This document shows positions 33,040-41,060 of a stretch of 64,000 nt of DNA, one piece after another. Under the pieces are notes generated by a model that was not told where the DNA came from, searched no databases, and saw only the letters and a program-made list of their open reading frames with translations. This DNA comes from Brevibacterium picturae (GTDB lineage Bacteria; Actinomycetota; Actinomycetes; Actinomycetales; Brevibacteriaceae). The stretch's first letter is position 1; each line of letters starts with the position of its first letter. The position numbers and the translations under genes are program-made. The stretch covers positions 1,302,001 through 1,366,000 of the forward strand of contig NZ_LT629739.1 in NCBI RefSeq assembly GCF_900105045.1, written 5' to 3'.

Positions 33040-33974
33040 TGTGGAACCTGCCAGATCGCGCACGCATCGTCGAGGTGGGGTTGAGGGACGGCCTCCAAGC
33101 CATCGAGGAGCCCGTGCCCACCGACCGCAAGATCGACATGGTCGCCGACATGATCGACGCGGGGTTCAAGGAAATCGAGGTCGCCTCCTTCGCCCACCCG
33201 AAGGTTCTGCCGCAACTGGCCGACGCCGAGGAAGTCCTGGCCAACATCCCCCGCCCGCCCGATGTGCGCTTCCGCGCTCTCGTCCCCAACGCCCGGGGAG
33301 CTCAGCGTGCCGCCGAGTGCGAACTCGACGAGCTGGCGTTCGTCATCCCGGCTGAGGACGGTATGGCGCGCAAGAACCAGGGGACGACGACTGCGGGGCT
33401 GTTGGATCAGCTCGATGAGATCAGAAGAGTCTCGCGTGCTTCCGGTCAGCGACTGATCGTCGCCGTCGCCTGCGCGTTCTTCTCGCCCTGTTTCGGACCT
33501 GTGTCGAAGTCCGCACGCGACAAAGTGATTCAAAAGGCCGCCGACGTGGGCGCTGATGGCGTCTACCTCGCCACGACGACCGGCGAGGAAAACCCGCTCG
33601 AGGTCTTCGCCGGGATCAGCGAAGCGAAGAGGGACTTCTCCTGTCTGGAGATCGGCACTCATCTGCACAACCGCAATGGGTTCGCTCCGGCGAATGCCCT
33701 GGCCGCACTGTCCGCCGGCGTGGATTGGATAGAGTCCTCGGTGGCCGGTCTCGGGGGCGACATGTGGTTCCCCGGCGATCCGACGGTCCTGGGCAATATG
33801 GCAACGGAAGACCTCATCCACCTGCTGGATGGAATGGGCATTTCCACCGGCATAGACTTGCAGCGTGTCAGACATATTTCTGAGAGTCTCATCGAGGAGA
33901 CGAAGTTCCCAGTCAGCTCGTTCGTCAGCCGTGGAGGCACCCGCGAGGATCTTGCCAACGCAACATGGGACTGA
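33039..33974 (+). CDS. HMG-CoA lyase-like enzyme, possible citramalyl-CoA lyase
   Basis: A 311-residue DRE-TIM barrel enzyme from ATG 33039, overlapping the preceding stop. The metal/substrate motif VEVGLRDGLQ is at 11-20, and the metal-binding HLH at 208-210 lies in GTHLHNRNG. The HMG-CoA lyase signature loop normally reads GLGGCP with the catalytic Cys; here it is GLGGDMWFPG (237-246), Asp241 in place of Cys. That argues against ordinary HMG-CoA cleavage and for a related retro-Claisen substrate. With the adjacent CoA transferase and 2HCT importer, cleavage of citramalyl-CoA to acetyl-CoA and pyruvate is an attractive hypothesis. Confidence 0.8.
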   Translation: MWNLPDRARIVEVGLRDGLQAIEEPVPTDRKIDMVADMIDAGFKEIEVASFAHPKVLPQLADAEEVLANIPRPPDVRFRALVPNARGAQRAAECELDELAFVIPAEDGMARKNQGTTTAGLLDQLDEIRRVSRASGQRLIVAVACAFFSPCFGPVSKSARDKVIQKAADVGADGVYLATTTGEENPLEVFAGISEAKRDFSCLEIGTHLHNRNGFAPANALAALSAGVDWIESSVAGLGGDMWFPGDPTVLGNMATEDLIHLLDGMGISTGIDLQRVRHISESLIEETKFPVSSFVSRGGTREDLANATWD

Positions 33975-33980
33975 TGCCGC

Positions 33981-34682
33981 ATGGCTGTGAATGAGGACGT
34001 CCACCCACCGCAGTTCGGCGAATCCCATTGGACCGAGGTGAGCTCGCGCATTCTCGGGCTGGTGATCTCCGGCGACCTGCCACCGGGCTCATGGATTCGT
34101 GAGAACGATCTTGCCAGCCGCCTCGGCGTGAGCAGGACCCCCATTCGCGAAGCATTCCGCGAGCTGGTGGGTGTCGGTGTGGTCGAGGTCGTGCCCCGCC
34201 GAGGCACGCGTGTTCGCAGCTACGATGCCGAGGAGATCGAACAGATCTACCGATCTCGTGCGGTCATCGAGCCCTATGTCATGTCGGAAAGCGTTGGGCG
34301 GCTGACTGAAGACGACTTCACCACGCTGTCCGAACTGGCAGACGAGATGAAGAGTCTGGCCGCTGATCCGGAGACACGGCATCGAATCGCTCCGGTGAAC
34401 AACGAATTCCACGGCATCGTCATCCGCCGCAGTGCGGCCCAATCACTGATCACGACCACGTTCAACCTCATGATTCCTATCATCGTGGCGAAGCTCTTCT
34501 CCTCGTATTCGGACAGCGGCGTGTCCTTGAGCATGAACCATCACGACGAGCTGATCTCTGCGGCTCAGGCCGAGGACAAGGAATGGGTGGCCGCGGTGAG
34601 CAAGGCCCACATCATCAGCGGGCTCAACCGATTCAAGTCCATGCAGAGGACTCAGCCCGCAGACCAAGAAGGCGAACCATGA
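33981..34682 (+). CDS. GntR-family regulator (FCD domain)
   Basis: A 233-residue protein from ATG 33981, 6 bases after the lyase. The N-terminal winged helix reads GDLPPGSWIRENDLASRLGV, then SRTPIREAFRELV and the wing VPRRGTRV. The C-terminal FCD domain has ligand/metal-type residues in YRSRAVIEPYV, NNEFHGIVIR and MNHHDELISAA. As last gene of the CoA transferase / lyase operon it is the likely local regulator binding the CATACA-TGTATG sites before the operon and the transporter. Confidence 0.85.
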   Translation: MAVNEDVHPPQFGESHWTEVSSRILGLVISGDLPPGSWIRENDLASRLGVSRTPIREAFRELVGVGVVEVVPRRGTRVRSYDAEEIEQIYRSRAVIEPYVMSESVGRLTEDDFTTLSELADEMKSLAADPETRHRIAPVNNEFHGIVIRRSAAQSLITTTFNLMIPIIVAKLFSSYSDSGVSLSMNHHDELISAAQAEDKEWVAAVSKAHIISGLNRFKSMQRTQPADQEGEP

Positions 34683-34828
34683 GCGTTGTGTATCTGGACC
34701 ACCACGGCCAGGCGGAGTGAAGCTGAGCAACGGCGTAGCCGTGCGGTTGGACCCGTCTGCCTGTTCCGAAGTTCATACGTCCTTCGATCCCCCTGAGCGA
34801 GAGCTGTGACGCCGAGGTGACGCGCACC

Positions 34829-35695
34829 TCATCTGCGATCGTCTGTCTCAGCACGCCGTGCGTCGGTGAGTTCGGTGACCAGCGTTCGCACGAGCGCACC
34901 CAGGCGGAACCTGTCGGGGATCACGGTTCTGATTCCGTGGTCCCACAGCGGTGCCGCAGTGACGTTGCCGACCGCCGCAGCGAGCACGCCGGGCTCATCG
35001 TTGAACGCGTCGATGACCCGCGGCAGCACGCCTTCGTCACGTGCGACCTCGAGAAACGCGGTGGCGCCCGGCGCCGAGGTGAATGCCACAGCATCGCAGC
35101 GGCGACTCGCGACGAGGTGGACAGCCTCGACCACAGCATCCGGGTCGGGTGCCGGACCCCACCGATAGATCACGAGCGAGCAGACATCGGCGCCTGCAGC
35201 GGAGAAGGTCTCATCCAAACCGTCGTCGCCTGCCCCGTGATGCTGGACAGCGATCCGGACGCCGTTCACTCCCTCGTCAAGCAGTGCCTGTCTGATCTCG
35301 GAGTTGGTTTCGGATTCGGCGACCCAGGCGGTTTCCAGCCCGGCGGCCTGGATCGCACCGCGTGCCTTGGGTCCACGGGCGATGATTCGGGCACTGGCGA
35401 GCATCGCGTGCCACTGCTCGAAGAGGCCGGCTTCCTCGGCCACATTGCCCCAACCGGTGAAACCGACACCGGTCGTGACCACAATGACGTCGGGTTGGGT
35501 GTCGATGAGGGCACGCGTGCGTGCGACGAGCTCGGGGTCATCGATGTTCGGGATGACCGACAGTGTGGGTGCGTGCACGATGGTCGCATCGTGACGTTCG
35601 AGGGCTGAAGCAAATTGTTCGGCCTTCCGCTGCGCCGTCAGAACCACCCGGCATCCGGCCAGCTGGCCGCTGCGGTCACTTCGAGACTCGTCCAT
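34829..35695 (-). CDS. hemD: Uroporphyrinogen-III synthase
   Basis: About 288 residues. ATG 35695 is preferred, with AGGATG upstream; GTG 35701 is an alternative. The two-domain HemD fold is recognisable: GCRVVLTAQRKAEQFASALE, VVTTGVGFTGWGNVAEEAG, ARGPKARGAIQAAG, IYRWGPAPDPD, VAFTSAPGATAFLEVA, and a final AAVGNVTAAPLW. It closes hydroxymethylbilane to uroporphyrinogen III in tetrapyrrole synthesis. Many actinobacterial homologues carry a C-terminal OmpR-type DNA-binding domain; this one ends without it. No other haem genes are nearby, so it may be a second, accessory copy. Confidence 0.85.
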   Translation of the reverse strand: MDESRSDRSGQLAGCRVVLTAQRKAEQFASALERHDATIVHAPTLSVIPNIDDPELVARTRALIDTQPDVIVVTTGVGFTGWGNVAEEAGLFEQWHAMLASARIIARGPKARGAIQAAGLETAWVAESETNSEIRQALLDEGVNGVRIAVQHHGAGDDGLDETFSAAGADVCSLVIYRWGPAPDPDAVVEAVHLVASRRCDAVAFTSAPGATAFLEVARDEGVLPRVIDAFNDEPGVLAAAVGNVTAAPLWDHGIRTVIPDRFRLGALVRTLVTELTDARRAETDDRR

Positions 35696-35897
35696 GCACA
35701 CATCCTGGCCTCCGAAGCTCGGCAGAGCAACTCAACGGATCGAGGCTAGAGACGCTGAAGTCCGCTCGCTCTCTCACTCGTGCATGCGTGCACCCATGGT
35801 CACCCGAATCACGGCGTACCGCGGTCCCCGCAGGGACACCCCGACAAGGAGCACCTACCTGGACAGCGACACCAGCGTCCACTCAGCCGAAGTTCTC

Positions 35898-36497
35898 TCA
35901 ATGCAGAATGTCCCGCAACCCTGGTGCCATGGACAGCAACTCTGCCGTTGCCGTCATTTTGTACCGCTCGTCGAGGATTGTCAGCAGATCTGACACCGAG
36001 AGTTTTGGGCCCTGCCGTCCGCTACGCTCGCATAGAGCAATCACGGCCAGGCTCCCCTGCGTCAGGTGCTGTCGCACGGTGTCGTAGGCAAATTCCCTCG
36101 CAGGGACTGCGCGGATGAGTGCCGGCAGTTTGGCAGTTGGAAAATCTTTGAGGTTCTCGGTGACGATGACTTCGGCACTGCCCATTTCTGCTGCGGCTAC
36201 AACGTGCTCGTCATCGGGGTCTGGCAAACCGTATGTGCCCTCCAGCGGTTCCCAGCCAAGAATAAGCGCGTCGTCGAACGACTGCGACATTTGACCGATC
36301 AATCTTTGCGCAGCTAGTTCAGCGTCGTCTACCGCCGATCCCCGGCTGACCAACTTCTTAGCCTCATGATGGGCAAGTTCGTCGAGGATAACTGTGCTCC
36401 ACATGGGTCGGTAAGCACCCTCAACCGCAAGCGACAGCAGGAAATCGCGCTGCAGGCTAGGCCAGAGCACGCTCGTGTCGAGCACCGCGGCAAACAT
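35898..36497 (-). CDS. PIN-domain ribonuclease (toxin)
   Basis: A 199-residue protein with the acidic PIN residues in order: LDTSVLW (Asp7), ILDELAHHE, LPDPDDEHVVAAA and TENLKDFP. These bind divalent metal and cleave RNA in VapC-like toxins. A C-terminal extension of about 60 residues (LTQGSLAVIALCERSG, then LSVSDLLTILDERY) is not part of the core fold. It starts 19 bases downstream of an excisionase-type HTH gene, the usual order antitoxin then toxin. Base composition is less GC-rich than its neighbours, suggesting transfer. Confidence 0.8.
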   Translation of the reverse strand: MFAAVLDTSVLWPSLQRDFLLSLAVEGAYRPMWSTVILDELAHHEAKKLVSRGSAVDDAELAAQRLIGQMSQSFDDALILGWEPLEGTYGLPDPDDEHVVAAAEMGSAEVIVTENLKDFPTAKLPALIRAVPAREFAYDTVRQHLTQGSLAVIALCERSGRQGPKLSVSDLLTILDERYKMTATAELLSMAPGLRDILH

Positions 36498-36516
36498 GGA
36501 TTGATCCTATGTCAGA

Positions 36517-37038
36517 TCACCCTGCTGATCGACGCTTCGCAGCCACTGCCTTACGCGCTTCCCGAAGTTCAGCCAAGGTCTGGTCGATATCCGCCGTCTC
36601 GTCGACGTCGACGGACAGCGCATCGATGGCAGCGTATTGTTTTCGACGGCGCTCCTCGCGATAGTCCAAAACATCTGTGAGAGCGATACGGCGGTGCGAA
36701 CCCGAGCGCGTGTAAGGAAGTTTTTCGCCGTCGAGCGCCTTAATCAGCGTCGGTCGGCTGATCCCCAATAGGTCGGCGGCCTGCTGAGTCGTCAACATCT
36801 GCGAGGTGGGCGAGATTGTCACTGACAAGCCCTTCTGCATCGCCTCCACAACACTGCGCAAGACCTGGTAGACCTCGGAGGGAAGCTCAACCGTGTTGTC
36901 ATCTTCTGCCCCGACGAGATAATAGCGCGGGATAGGGTTGTGCGCTTCTTCGGCAGTGAGCATGTCGTAGACGCGGCCGACTTGCCGAGTATCGCTAGCA
37001 CTGTAGGTCGACGATGCGAGGAATTCTGTTGCGGACAT
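36517..37038 (-). CDS. Excisionase-type HTH antitoxin
   Basis: A 173-residue protein from ATG 37038 with AAGGAGAGG at -7. The N-terminal half is unassigned. Residues about 82-130 form a MerR/excisionase-type HTH (LTTQQAADLLGISRPTLIKA, then LPYTRSGSHRRIALTDVLDY). The charged C-terminal tail (LAELREARKAVAAKR) is likely the toxin-binding and neutralising part. It precedes the PIN toxin by 19 bases. An inverted repeat CAATCG-10-CGATTG lies 21 bases before the start, fitting autoregulation of the pair. Confidence 0.8.
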   Translation of the reverse strand: MSATEFLASSTYSASDTRQVGRVYDMLTAEEAHNPIPRYYLVGAEDDNTVELPSEVYQVLRSVVEAMQKGLSVTISPTSQMLTTQQAADLLGISRPTLIKALDGEKLPYTRSGSHRRIALTDVLDYREERRRKQYAAIDALSVDVDETADIDQTLAELREARKAVAAKRRSAG

Positions 37039-37058
37039 GAGCCTCTCCTTTTATGCAT

Positions 37059-37080
37059 CAATCGCAAGTAATTTCGATTG
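37059..37080. promoter_or_regulatory. Candidate operator of the HTH-PIN toxin-antitoxin pair
   Basis: CAATCG at 37059-37064 and CGATTG at 37075-37080 form a perfect inverted repeat with a 10-base spacer, 21 bases upstream of the antitoxin start. Confidence 0.45.
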
Positions 37081-37131
37081 CTTCGTTTAGTCTACCGCGC
37101 GTGATCCTGCAAAGAGAAGAGCAACCCCGCC

Positions 37132-37617
37132 TCACCCATGCATCCGCGCGCCTTTCACCAACCGATCCACCGCATTCTTCGGCCCGCGCAGAGCAATGCC
37201 GACTAAGTTGAGGTCCTCGGCCGCGACCGCAGCCACGGCCTCACGGTTGGCGGCATCGTGGCCGGTCGAGAACAGTTCCTGCGTGTACACAGCCGTCGAT
37301 ATTCCCCGACCCAGCGCCTTCGTTCGAGCCTTGGCCAGCACCTCGGCACCGGCGGTCATGACGAGGACTGGCTGGCGCAGCATCGGAAGGTAGTCGTTGC
37401 CGTCGGCGTCTCGGTAGTTCTCCCCCACCAGGTCCGGTTCGCTGGTCGCGATGCCGGACATGAGGAACGCGGTGACGTTGAGTTCCTGCCAGGGCAGCAG
37501 GTCATCGCGGAGGACCACGACGACCTTCGTGTCGAAGCGCACCACCTCGGCGCTGGCGGAACTGACCGTATCGGTGGTGCCTGCGGCTGTCTCTGCTGTG
37601 TTCGTGTTTTCGTGCAT
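37132..37617 (-). CDS. DUF2000 family protein
   Basis: About 161 residues from ATG 37617 (GGGGG just upstream); the longer frame overlaps the divergent araC gene. After a Thr/Ala-rich head the DUF2000 core follows: FDTKVVVVLRDDLLPWQELN, then FLMSGIATSEPDLVGE, YLPMLRQPVLVMTA, the region GRGISTAVYTQELFSTGHDA, and LNLVGIALRGPKNAVDRLVKG at the end. The family is structurally related to peptidyl-tRNA hydrolase-like folds but has no assigned role. It is commonly found divergent from an AraC regulator, as here (48-base gap), which may control it. Confidence 0.85.
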   Translation of the reverse strand: MHENTNTAETAAGTTDTVSSASAEVVRFDTKVVVVLRDDLLPWQELNVTAFLMSGIATSEPDLVGENYRDADGNDYLPMLRQPVLVMTAGAEVLAKARTKALGRGISTAVYTQELFSTGHDAANREAVAAVAAEDLNLVGIALRGPKNAVDRLVKGARMHG

Positions 37618-37665
37618 GCCCCCACTCTTGTTCAATTCCACAGGTGGGTCTTGTACGTTTGTGAC

Positions 37666-38442
37666 ATGGCTGATGTGATCCACGCGTGGCACCCGAATGT
37701 GCCCCTGGTGCAGGAGGTGCTCCACGCACAGTTCGAGCATCATGCCTACCCGTCGCACACTCATGATTCATGGACCGTCCTGCTTGTCGATCAGGGAACC
37801 GTGACCTACGACCTGGATCGCCACGAGCACCAGACGTCGAACTCGACGGTGACGCTGCTGCCGCCGCAGGTGCCCCACGATGGCCGCTCGGCGACTCCTG
37901 ATGTTCCGTTTCGCAAACGCGTGCTCTACCTCGAACCCGAATGGCTGCCCCTGGGCGCCATCGAGGCCGCAGCGGAGACACCCACGCTCTTCGACCCGAG
38001 CGTCACCTCGACCGTCGACCAGATCCATGCCGCATTGAATGACCCGGCCGATGTCCTCTCCGCCGAGTGCGGAGTTCTCGCGCTGCGTGACCTCGTACAG
38101 CCGCATCTGAAGTCACCGGTCGACACTGCTTCTGACACGCCTCTGGCCCGTCGTCTGCGTCACCTGCTCGATGATCGCTTGGAGGAGACCTTCACCATCG
38201 CCGAGGCGGCCGCTGACTTAGGTGCCCACCGCAGTCACCTGGTCCGGGTGTTCACCCAGACCTACGGAATCGCCCCGCACCAGTACGTCATCGGCCGTCG
38301 CGTCGACCGCGCCCGCAGGCTTCTCCTGTCCGGGCTCTCCCCCGCCGAGGCGGCCGCCCAGTCCGGCTTCCACGACCAATCCCATCTCACCCGGCACTTC
38401 CGCCGGACGCTGGGAACAACACCGGGCGTCTTCGCGGCCTGA
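37666..38442 (+). CDS. AraC-family transcriptional regulator
   Basis: A 258-residue protein from ATG 37666; longer in-frame starts lie inside the divergent DUF2000 gene. The N-terminal cupin-like ligand domain (EHHAYPSHTHDSWTVLLVDQ, LLPPQVPHDGR) is followed by two HTH motifs: FTIAEAAADLGAHRSHLVRV, and LSPAEAAAQSGFHDQSHLTR with HFRRTLGTTPG. It is paired with the divergent DUF2000 gene. The C-terminal HTH closely resembles the fragment at 40310-40417, so the remnant derives from a similar regulator. Confidence 0.9.
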   Translation: MADVIHAWHPNVPLVQEVLHAQFEHHAYPSHTHDSWTVLLVDQGTVTYDLDRHEHQTSNSTVTLLPPQVPHDGRSATPDVPFRKRVLYLEPEWLPLGAIEAAAETPTLFDPSVTSTVDQIHAALNDPADVLSAECGVLALRDLVQPHLKSPVDTASDTPLARRLRHLLDDRLEETFTIAEAAADLGAHRSHLVRVFTQTYGIAPHQYVIGRRVDRARRLLLSGLSPAEAAAQSGFHDQSHLTRHFRRTLGTTPGVFAA

Positions 38443-38461
38443 GGCTCTACGACGCCCCAGC

Positions 38462-39280
38462 TCAGACTACGAAAGTGCCGGTGACAACGCCCAGACCATC
38501 GAACCTCGCAGACAAAGAATCACCCGGTTCAACTGGGATGGGCTCACTGCATGTACCTGTGGTGATGAAGTCCCCTGCAGCCAGACCGATGTCGACGGCG
38601 GAGAGCTCATTGACCAGCCAGGTCAGTGCTGCGGCTGGGTCACCGAGAACGTTTCTGCCTACCCCCTCAAAGGCTCGGGACCCTGATGGGCCGTCGACTT
38701 CAGCTGTCATCGACACCTCCGAGAGATCCGCTGAGGTCCAGCTGTCCATCGCTTCAGGCCCCAGCACAAACCGGTGTCCGCAGGCGTTGTCGGCGATCAT
38801 CTGCAGTGCACCGGCTGTGGTGACATCGGTGAAGCGGGAACTTGGCAGTTCGATGCCGAAGTGCAGCGCAGCCACCGCCTCCATCACTTCGTCGAGGGTG
38901 TAAATGTTTGTGCGCGGAGGCAGCGCGGTGCCGAGGACGAACACGAACTCCGGCTCGGCCAGACACATCGAGTTACCACTCAGCGACACGGCCTCCCCGT
39001 CTCCTTGTACACGGTCGGCGAGTACGCGACCACCCAGCGGGCCCTCCACGTTGATATGACGTTGCCCGGCCTCACTCGTCGCCGCGATCTTCCACCCGCG
39101 GGTGGGTTGCCCTTCCAACTCGGCATAGCGGGTCTGCATCGCGTAGGCCTCTGCCCGAGTCGCAGGAACTGCTTCTGCCGGCAGCGCATCGATCGCCGCC
39201 CCTTGCAGACCCACCTTGTGCACGGCGGTGGCACCGCGTTCGATCTTCTCCGTCGAAGACATCGCATTCACGTCCGTCAT
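38462..39280 (-). CDS. 2-keto-4-pentenoate hydratase / fumarylacetoacetase-fold protein
   Basis: About 272 residues. ATG 39280 is used; ATG 39262 has a slightly better upstream GGACG. MhpD-like landmarks: RAEAYAMQTRYAELEGQPTR, GWKIAATSEAGQRHI, CLAEPEFVFVLG with the acidic metal ligand, HFGIELPSSRF, DNACGHRFVLGP, and a final VEPGDSLSARFDGLGVV. Enzymes of this group hydrate 2-hydroxypentadienoate or decarboxylate related keto acids in meta-cleavage pathways. No other ring-cleavage genes are adjacent, so the natural substrate is uncertain. Confidence 0.8.
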   Translation of the reverse strand: MTDVNAMSSTEKIERGATAVHKVGLQGAAIDALPAEAVPATRAEAYAMQTRYAELEGQPTRGWKIAATSEAGQRHINVEGPLGGRVLADRVQGDGEAVSLSGNSMCLAEPEFVFVLGTALPPRTNIYTLDEVMEAVAALHFGIELPSSRFTDVTTAGALQMIADNACGHRFVLGPEAMDSWTSADLSEVSMTAEVDGPSGSRAFEGVGRNVLGDPAAALTWLVNELSAVDIGLAAGDFITTGTCSEPIPVEPGDSLSARFDGLGVVTGTFVV

Positions 39281-39333
39281 GAGATCAGTGTGGCACGGCA
39301 CGAGCGAACCGCGGAGGTGTGACCGTCAATCGG

Positions 39334-40299
39334 TCATATCGTCAGCACTGTCTTAGGCAGCTGGCCGTAGTCCATCTGCCGGTGAACCTCCACAACGTCC
39401 TCGAGCGGGGCCGTGGCCGGAGCTGGCACTTGAAGCTCCCCGTTTTCGATGAGCTCAGCCACGTATTCGAGCGCGACATGATCCGGTTCGACGATGACGT
39501 TCGTCCAGCGGACGCCCGCCTGTGCGGCAGCCGCGTCGAGGCCCTGTTGCTGCCCCGAGGGTACTCCGACGACGATCCCGTCCGGTTTGGTCAGTGGAAC
39601 TGCGCGAAGGGCGAACTCCCCACCGATGAGGTCGATGACGACGTCGACATCACTGATTCCTCCGGCACCGAGGTTGGGGTCGTCGAATTCCTCACTCGCA
39701 TAGTCGATCGCCCGGTCCACACCGAGAGACTCGAGATGTTTCAGCTTCTCTCCCGTTGCGTGACCGATGACAGTCGCGCCCAGCTTCTTCGCCATCTGCA
39801 CGACATAGGTACCCACGGTGCCACCACTGCCGAGGACGAGCACGGTCTGCCCGCTGCGCACATCCGCGGCTTCGTGCACGATCTGGTACGCCGTCGTGGC
39901 AGGCAGAGGGATCGACGCAGCAGTCGCGAAATCCAGAGAATCGGGAATGCGCACGAGGTGGCGAGACGGTGAGGTCACAAATTCGGCATACCCGTTGGCC
40001 GGGTAGGGAAAACGGGGCATCCCGAAGACGCGATCACCTAGTGCGAAGCGATTCACCCCATTGCCCAGGGCGGAGACCTCACCGGCAATATCCCATCCGA
40101 CGGTGATGGGGAAAGCGCCCATGAGCTTTGCCACGGATGCTCCGCCACGAGTCTTTCCGTCGACCGGGTTGACTCCCACATGGCTGACGCGCACCTGAAC
40201 CTCGGTGTGAATGGGTTCAGAGATCGGTGCGTCGTGGATCAGGGTGAGGACTTCAGGCCCGCCGAATTCGTTCTGGACTACCGCACGCATCTTGCTCAT
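39334..40299 (-). CDS. NADPH:quinone reductase-like MDR oxidoreductase
   Basis: About 321 residues from ATG 40299 (GGAGAG just upstream). The medium-chain reductase layout is clear: MRAVVQNEFGGPEVL, VGVNPVDGKTRGG, GWDIAGEVSALGNGV, FALGDRVFGMPRFP, a nucleotide fold VLVLGSGGTVGTYVVQMAKK, and GVDRAIDYASEEF. Zinc-ligand cysteines of alcohol dehydrogenases are absent, so it belongs to the zinc-free quinone oxidoreductase branch. It lies beside the hydratase gene on the same strand with a 53-base gap. An AraC fragment begins 10 bases from its start on the other strand. Confidence 0.9.
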   Translation of the reverse strand: MSKMRAVVQNEFGGPEVLTLIHDAPISEPIHTEVQVRVSHVGVNPVDGKTRGGASVAKLMGAFPITVGWDIAGEVSALGNGVNRFALGDRVFGMPRFPYPANGYAEFVTSPSRHLVRIPDSLDFATAASIPLPATTAYQIVHEAADVRSGQTVLVLGSGGTVGTYVVQMAKKLGATVIGHATGEKLKHLESLGVDRAIDYASEEFDDPNLGAGGISDVDVVIDLIGGEFALRAVPLTKPDGIVVGVPSGQQQGLDAAAAQAGVRWTNVIVEPDHVALEYVAELIENGELQVPAPATAPLEDVVEVHRQMDYGQLPKTVLTI

Positions 40300-40309
40300 C
40301 TCTCCACCG

Positions 40310-40417
40310 TTCAACGTCGCCGAGGCGGCCGCATCGGTCGGCGTCCATGACCAGTCTCAACTCACTTGCCATTTCCGGCGAGCCCAAGGGACGGCGCCTG
40401 GTATTTATGTCTTGTGA
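40310..40417 (+). pseudogene. AraC-family regulator remnant (C-terminal HTH only)
   Basis: An open frame of 35 codons ending at TGA 40417 encodes FNVAEAAASVGVHDQSQLTC and then HFRRAQGTAPG, a near copy of the second HTH of AraC proteins (compare EAAAQSGFHDQSHLTRHFRR in the gene at 37666). Everything upstream of this piece is missing and replaced by the 5' end of the oxidoreductase gene. It marks the left edge of a less GC-rich insert (40.4-42.2 kb), so a recombination or insertion event probably removed the rest. Confidence 0.65.
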
Positions 40418-40452
40418 ATCATCTTCCCATTGAAGAGCTACGGGCCGTAGAT

Positions 40453-41049
40453 CTATCCCGCAATCCATTCTTCAAATTTCACCGCGTCGAAGATCTCTCT
40501 GCGGTGATTACGGGAGATCCTATTGAGACTCATGAGCCGCTCACGCATCGCACGAACCCGCTCCTCATTTAAAGTTTCGAGCCTCAGACCGACACTCACC
40601 AATGACCAAGTGTCAATACACTTGATTCCCTCCGCAAACGGTCTGGCCCTGAAGTCATCTGTTACAAATATCGCCTTGAGCATGCGACGCTGGATAATGG
40701 TGATTGTTTCAGCCTCGCCTAAGTGCTTGTCGTCGCCATTCTTCATATTCTGTTCAGCGAGATCTACGTCGAGCGCCTCTGCAAATGCCATCTCCCACCG
40801 CAGTCGGCGAATTTGAACATGCTCGTCGTCGCTGGGAAAGACCGGTTCGCCGAGCACAAGCTCAGCCGCGTAGCCAAGGCCCGATATCCCATAATTCGAC
40901 GGTCCACGACCATCGCACTCACGCTGGACAGTTGCTGTCCAGGTGCCTTTACCCTGCAGGATTTCCTTCAGACAGTCCATCTCATCGCAAAGACTAAAGT
41001 TGATGAGGACGTTGGTGTCATGGAAGAAGAACAGGGGTTTTGAATCCAC
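40453..41049 (-). CDS. PIN-like domain protein, probable toxin partner of XRE-ImmA
   Basis: A 198-residue protein from GTG 41049; its ribosome site (TAAGG) overlaps the stop of the upstream gene. PIN-type acidic residues appear in order: FFHDTNVLINF, an acidic pair in QRECDGRG, HLGEAETITII and FVTDDFRARPF. The fold resembles the PIN families (DUF4411/DUF3368-like) that accompany XRE plus ImmA/IrrE proteins. It would act as a metal-dependent RNase. The composition is less GC-rich than flanking genes, and it sits next to the AraC remnant. Confidence 0.65.
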   Translation of the reverse strand: MDSKPLFFFHDTNVLINFSLCDEMDCLKEILQGKGTWTATVQRECDGRGPSNYGISGLGYAAELVLGEPVFPSDDEHVQIRRLRWEMAFAEALDVDLAEQNMKNGDDKHLGEAETITIIQRRMLKAIFVTDDFRARPFAEGIKCIDTWSLVSVGLRLETLNEERVRAMRERLMSLNRISRNHRREIFDAVKFEEWIAG

Positions 41050-41060
41050 ATCCAGCAGCC

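Noticed and set aside
34683..34828. RNA gene in the gap between the GntR and hemD genes
   Set aside because: No stable long hairpin, tRNA-like fold or promoter could be made out.
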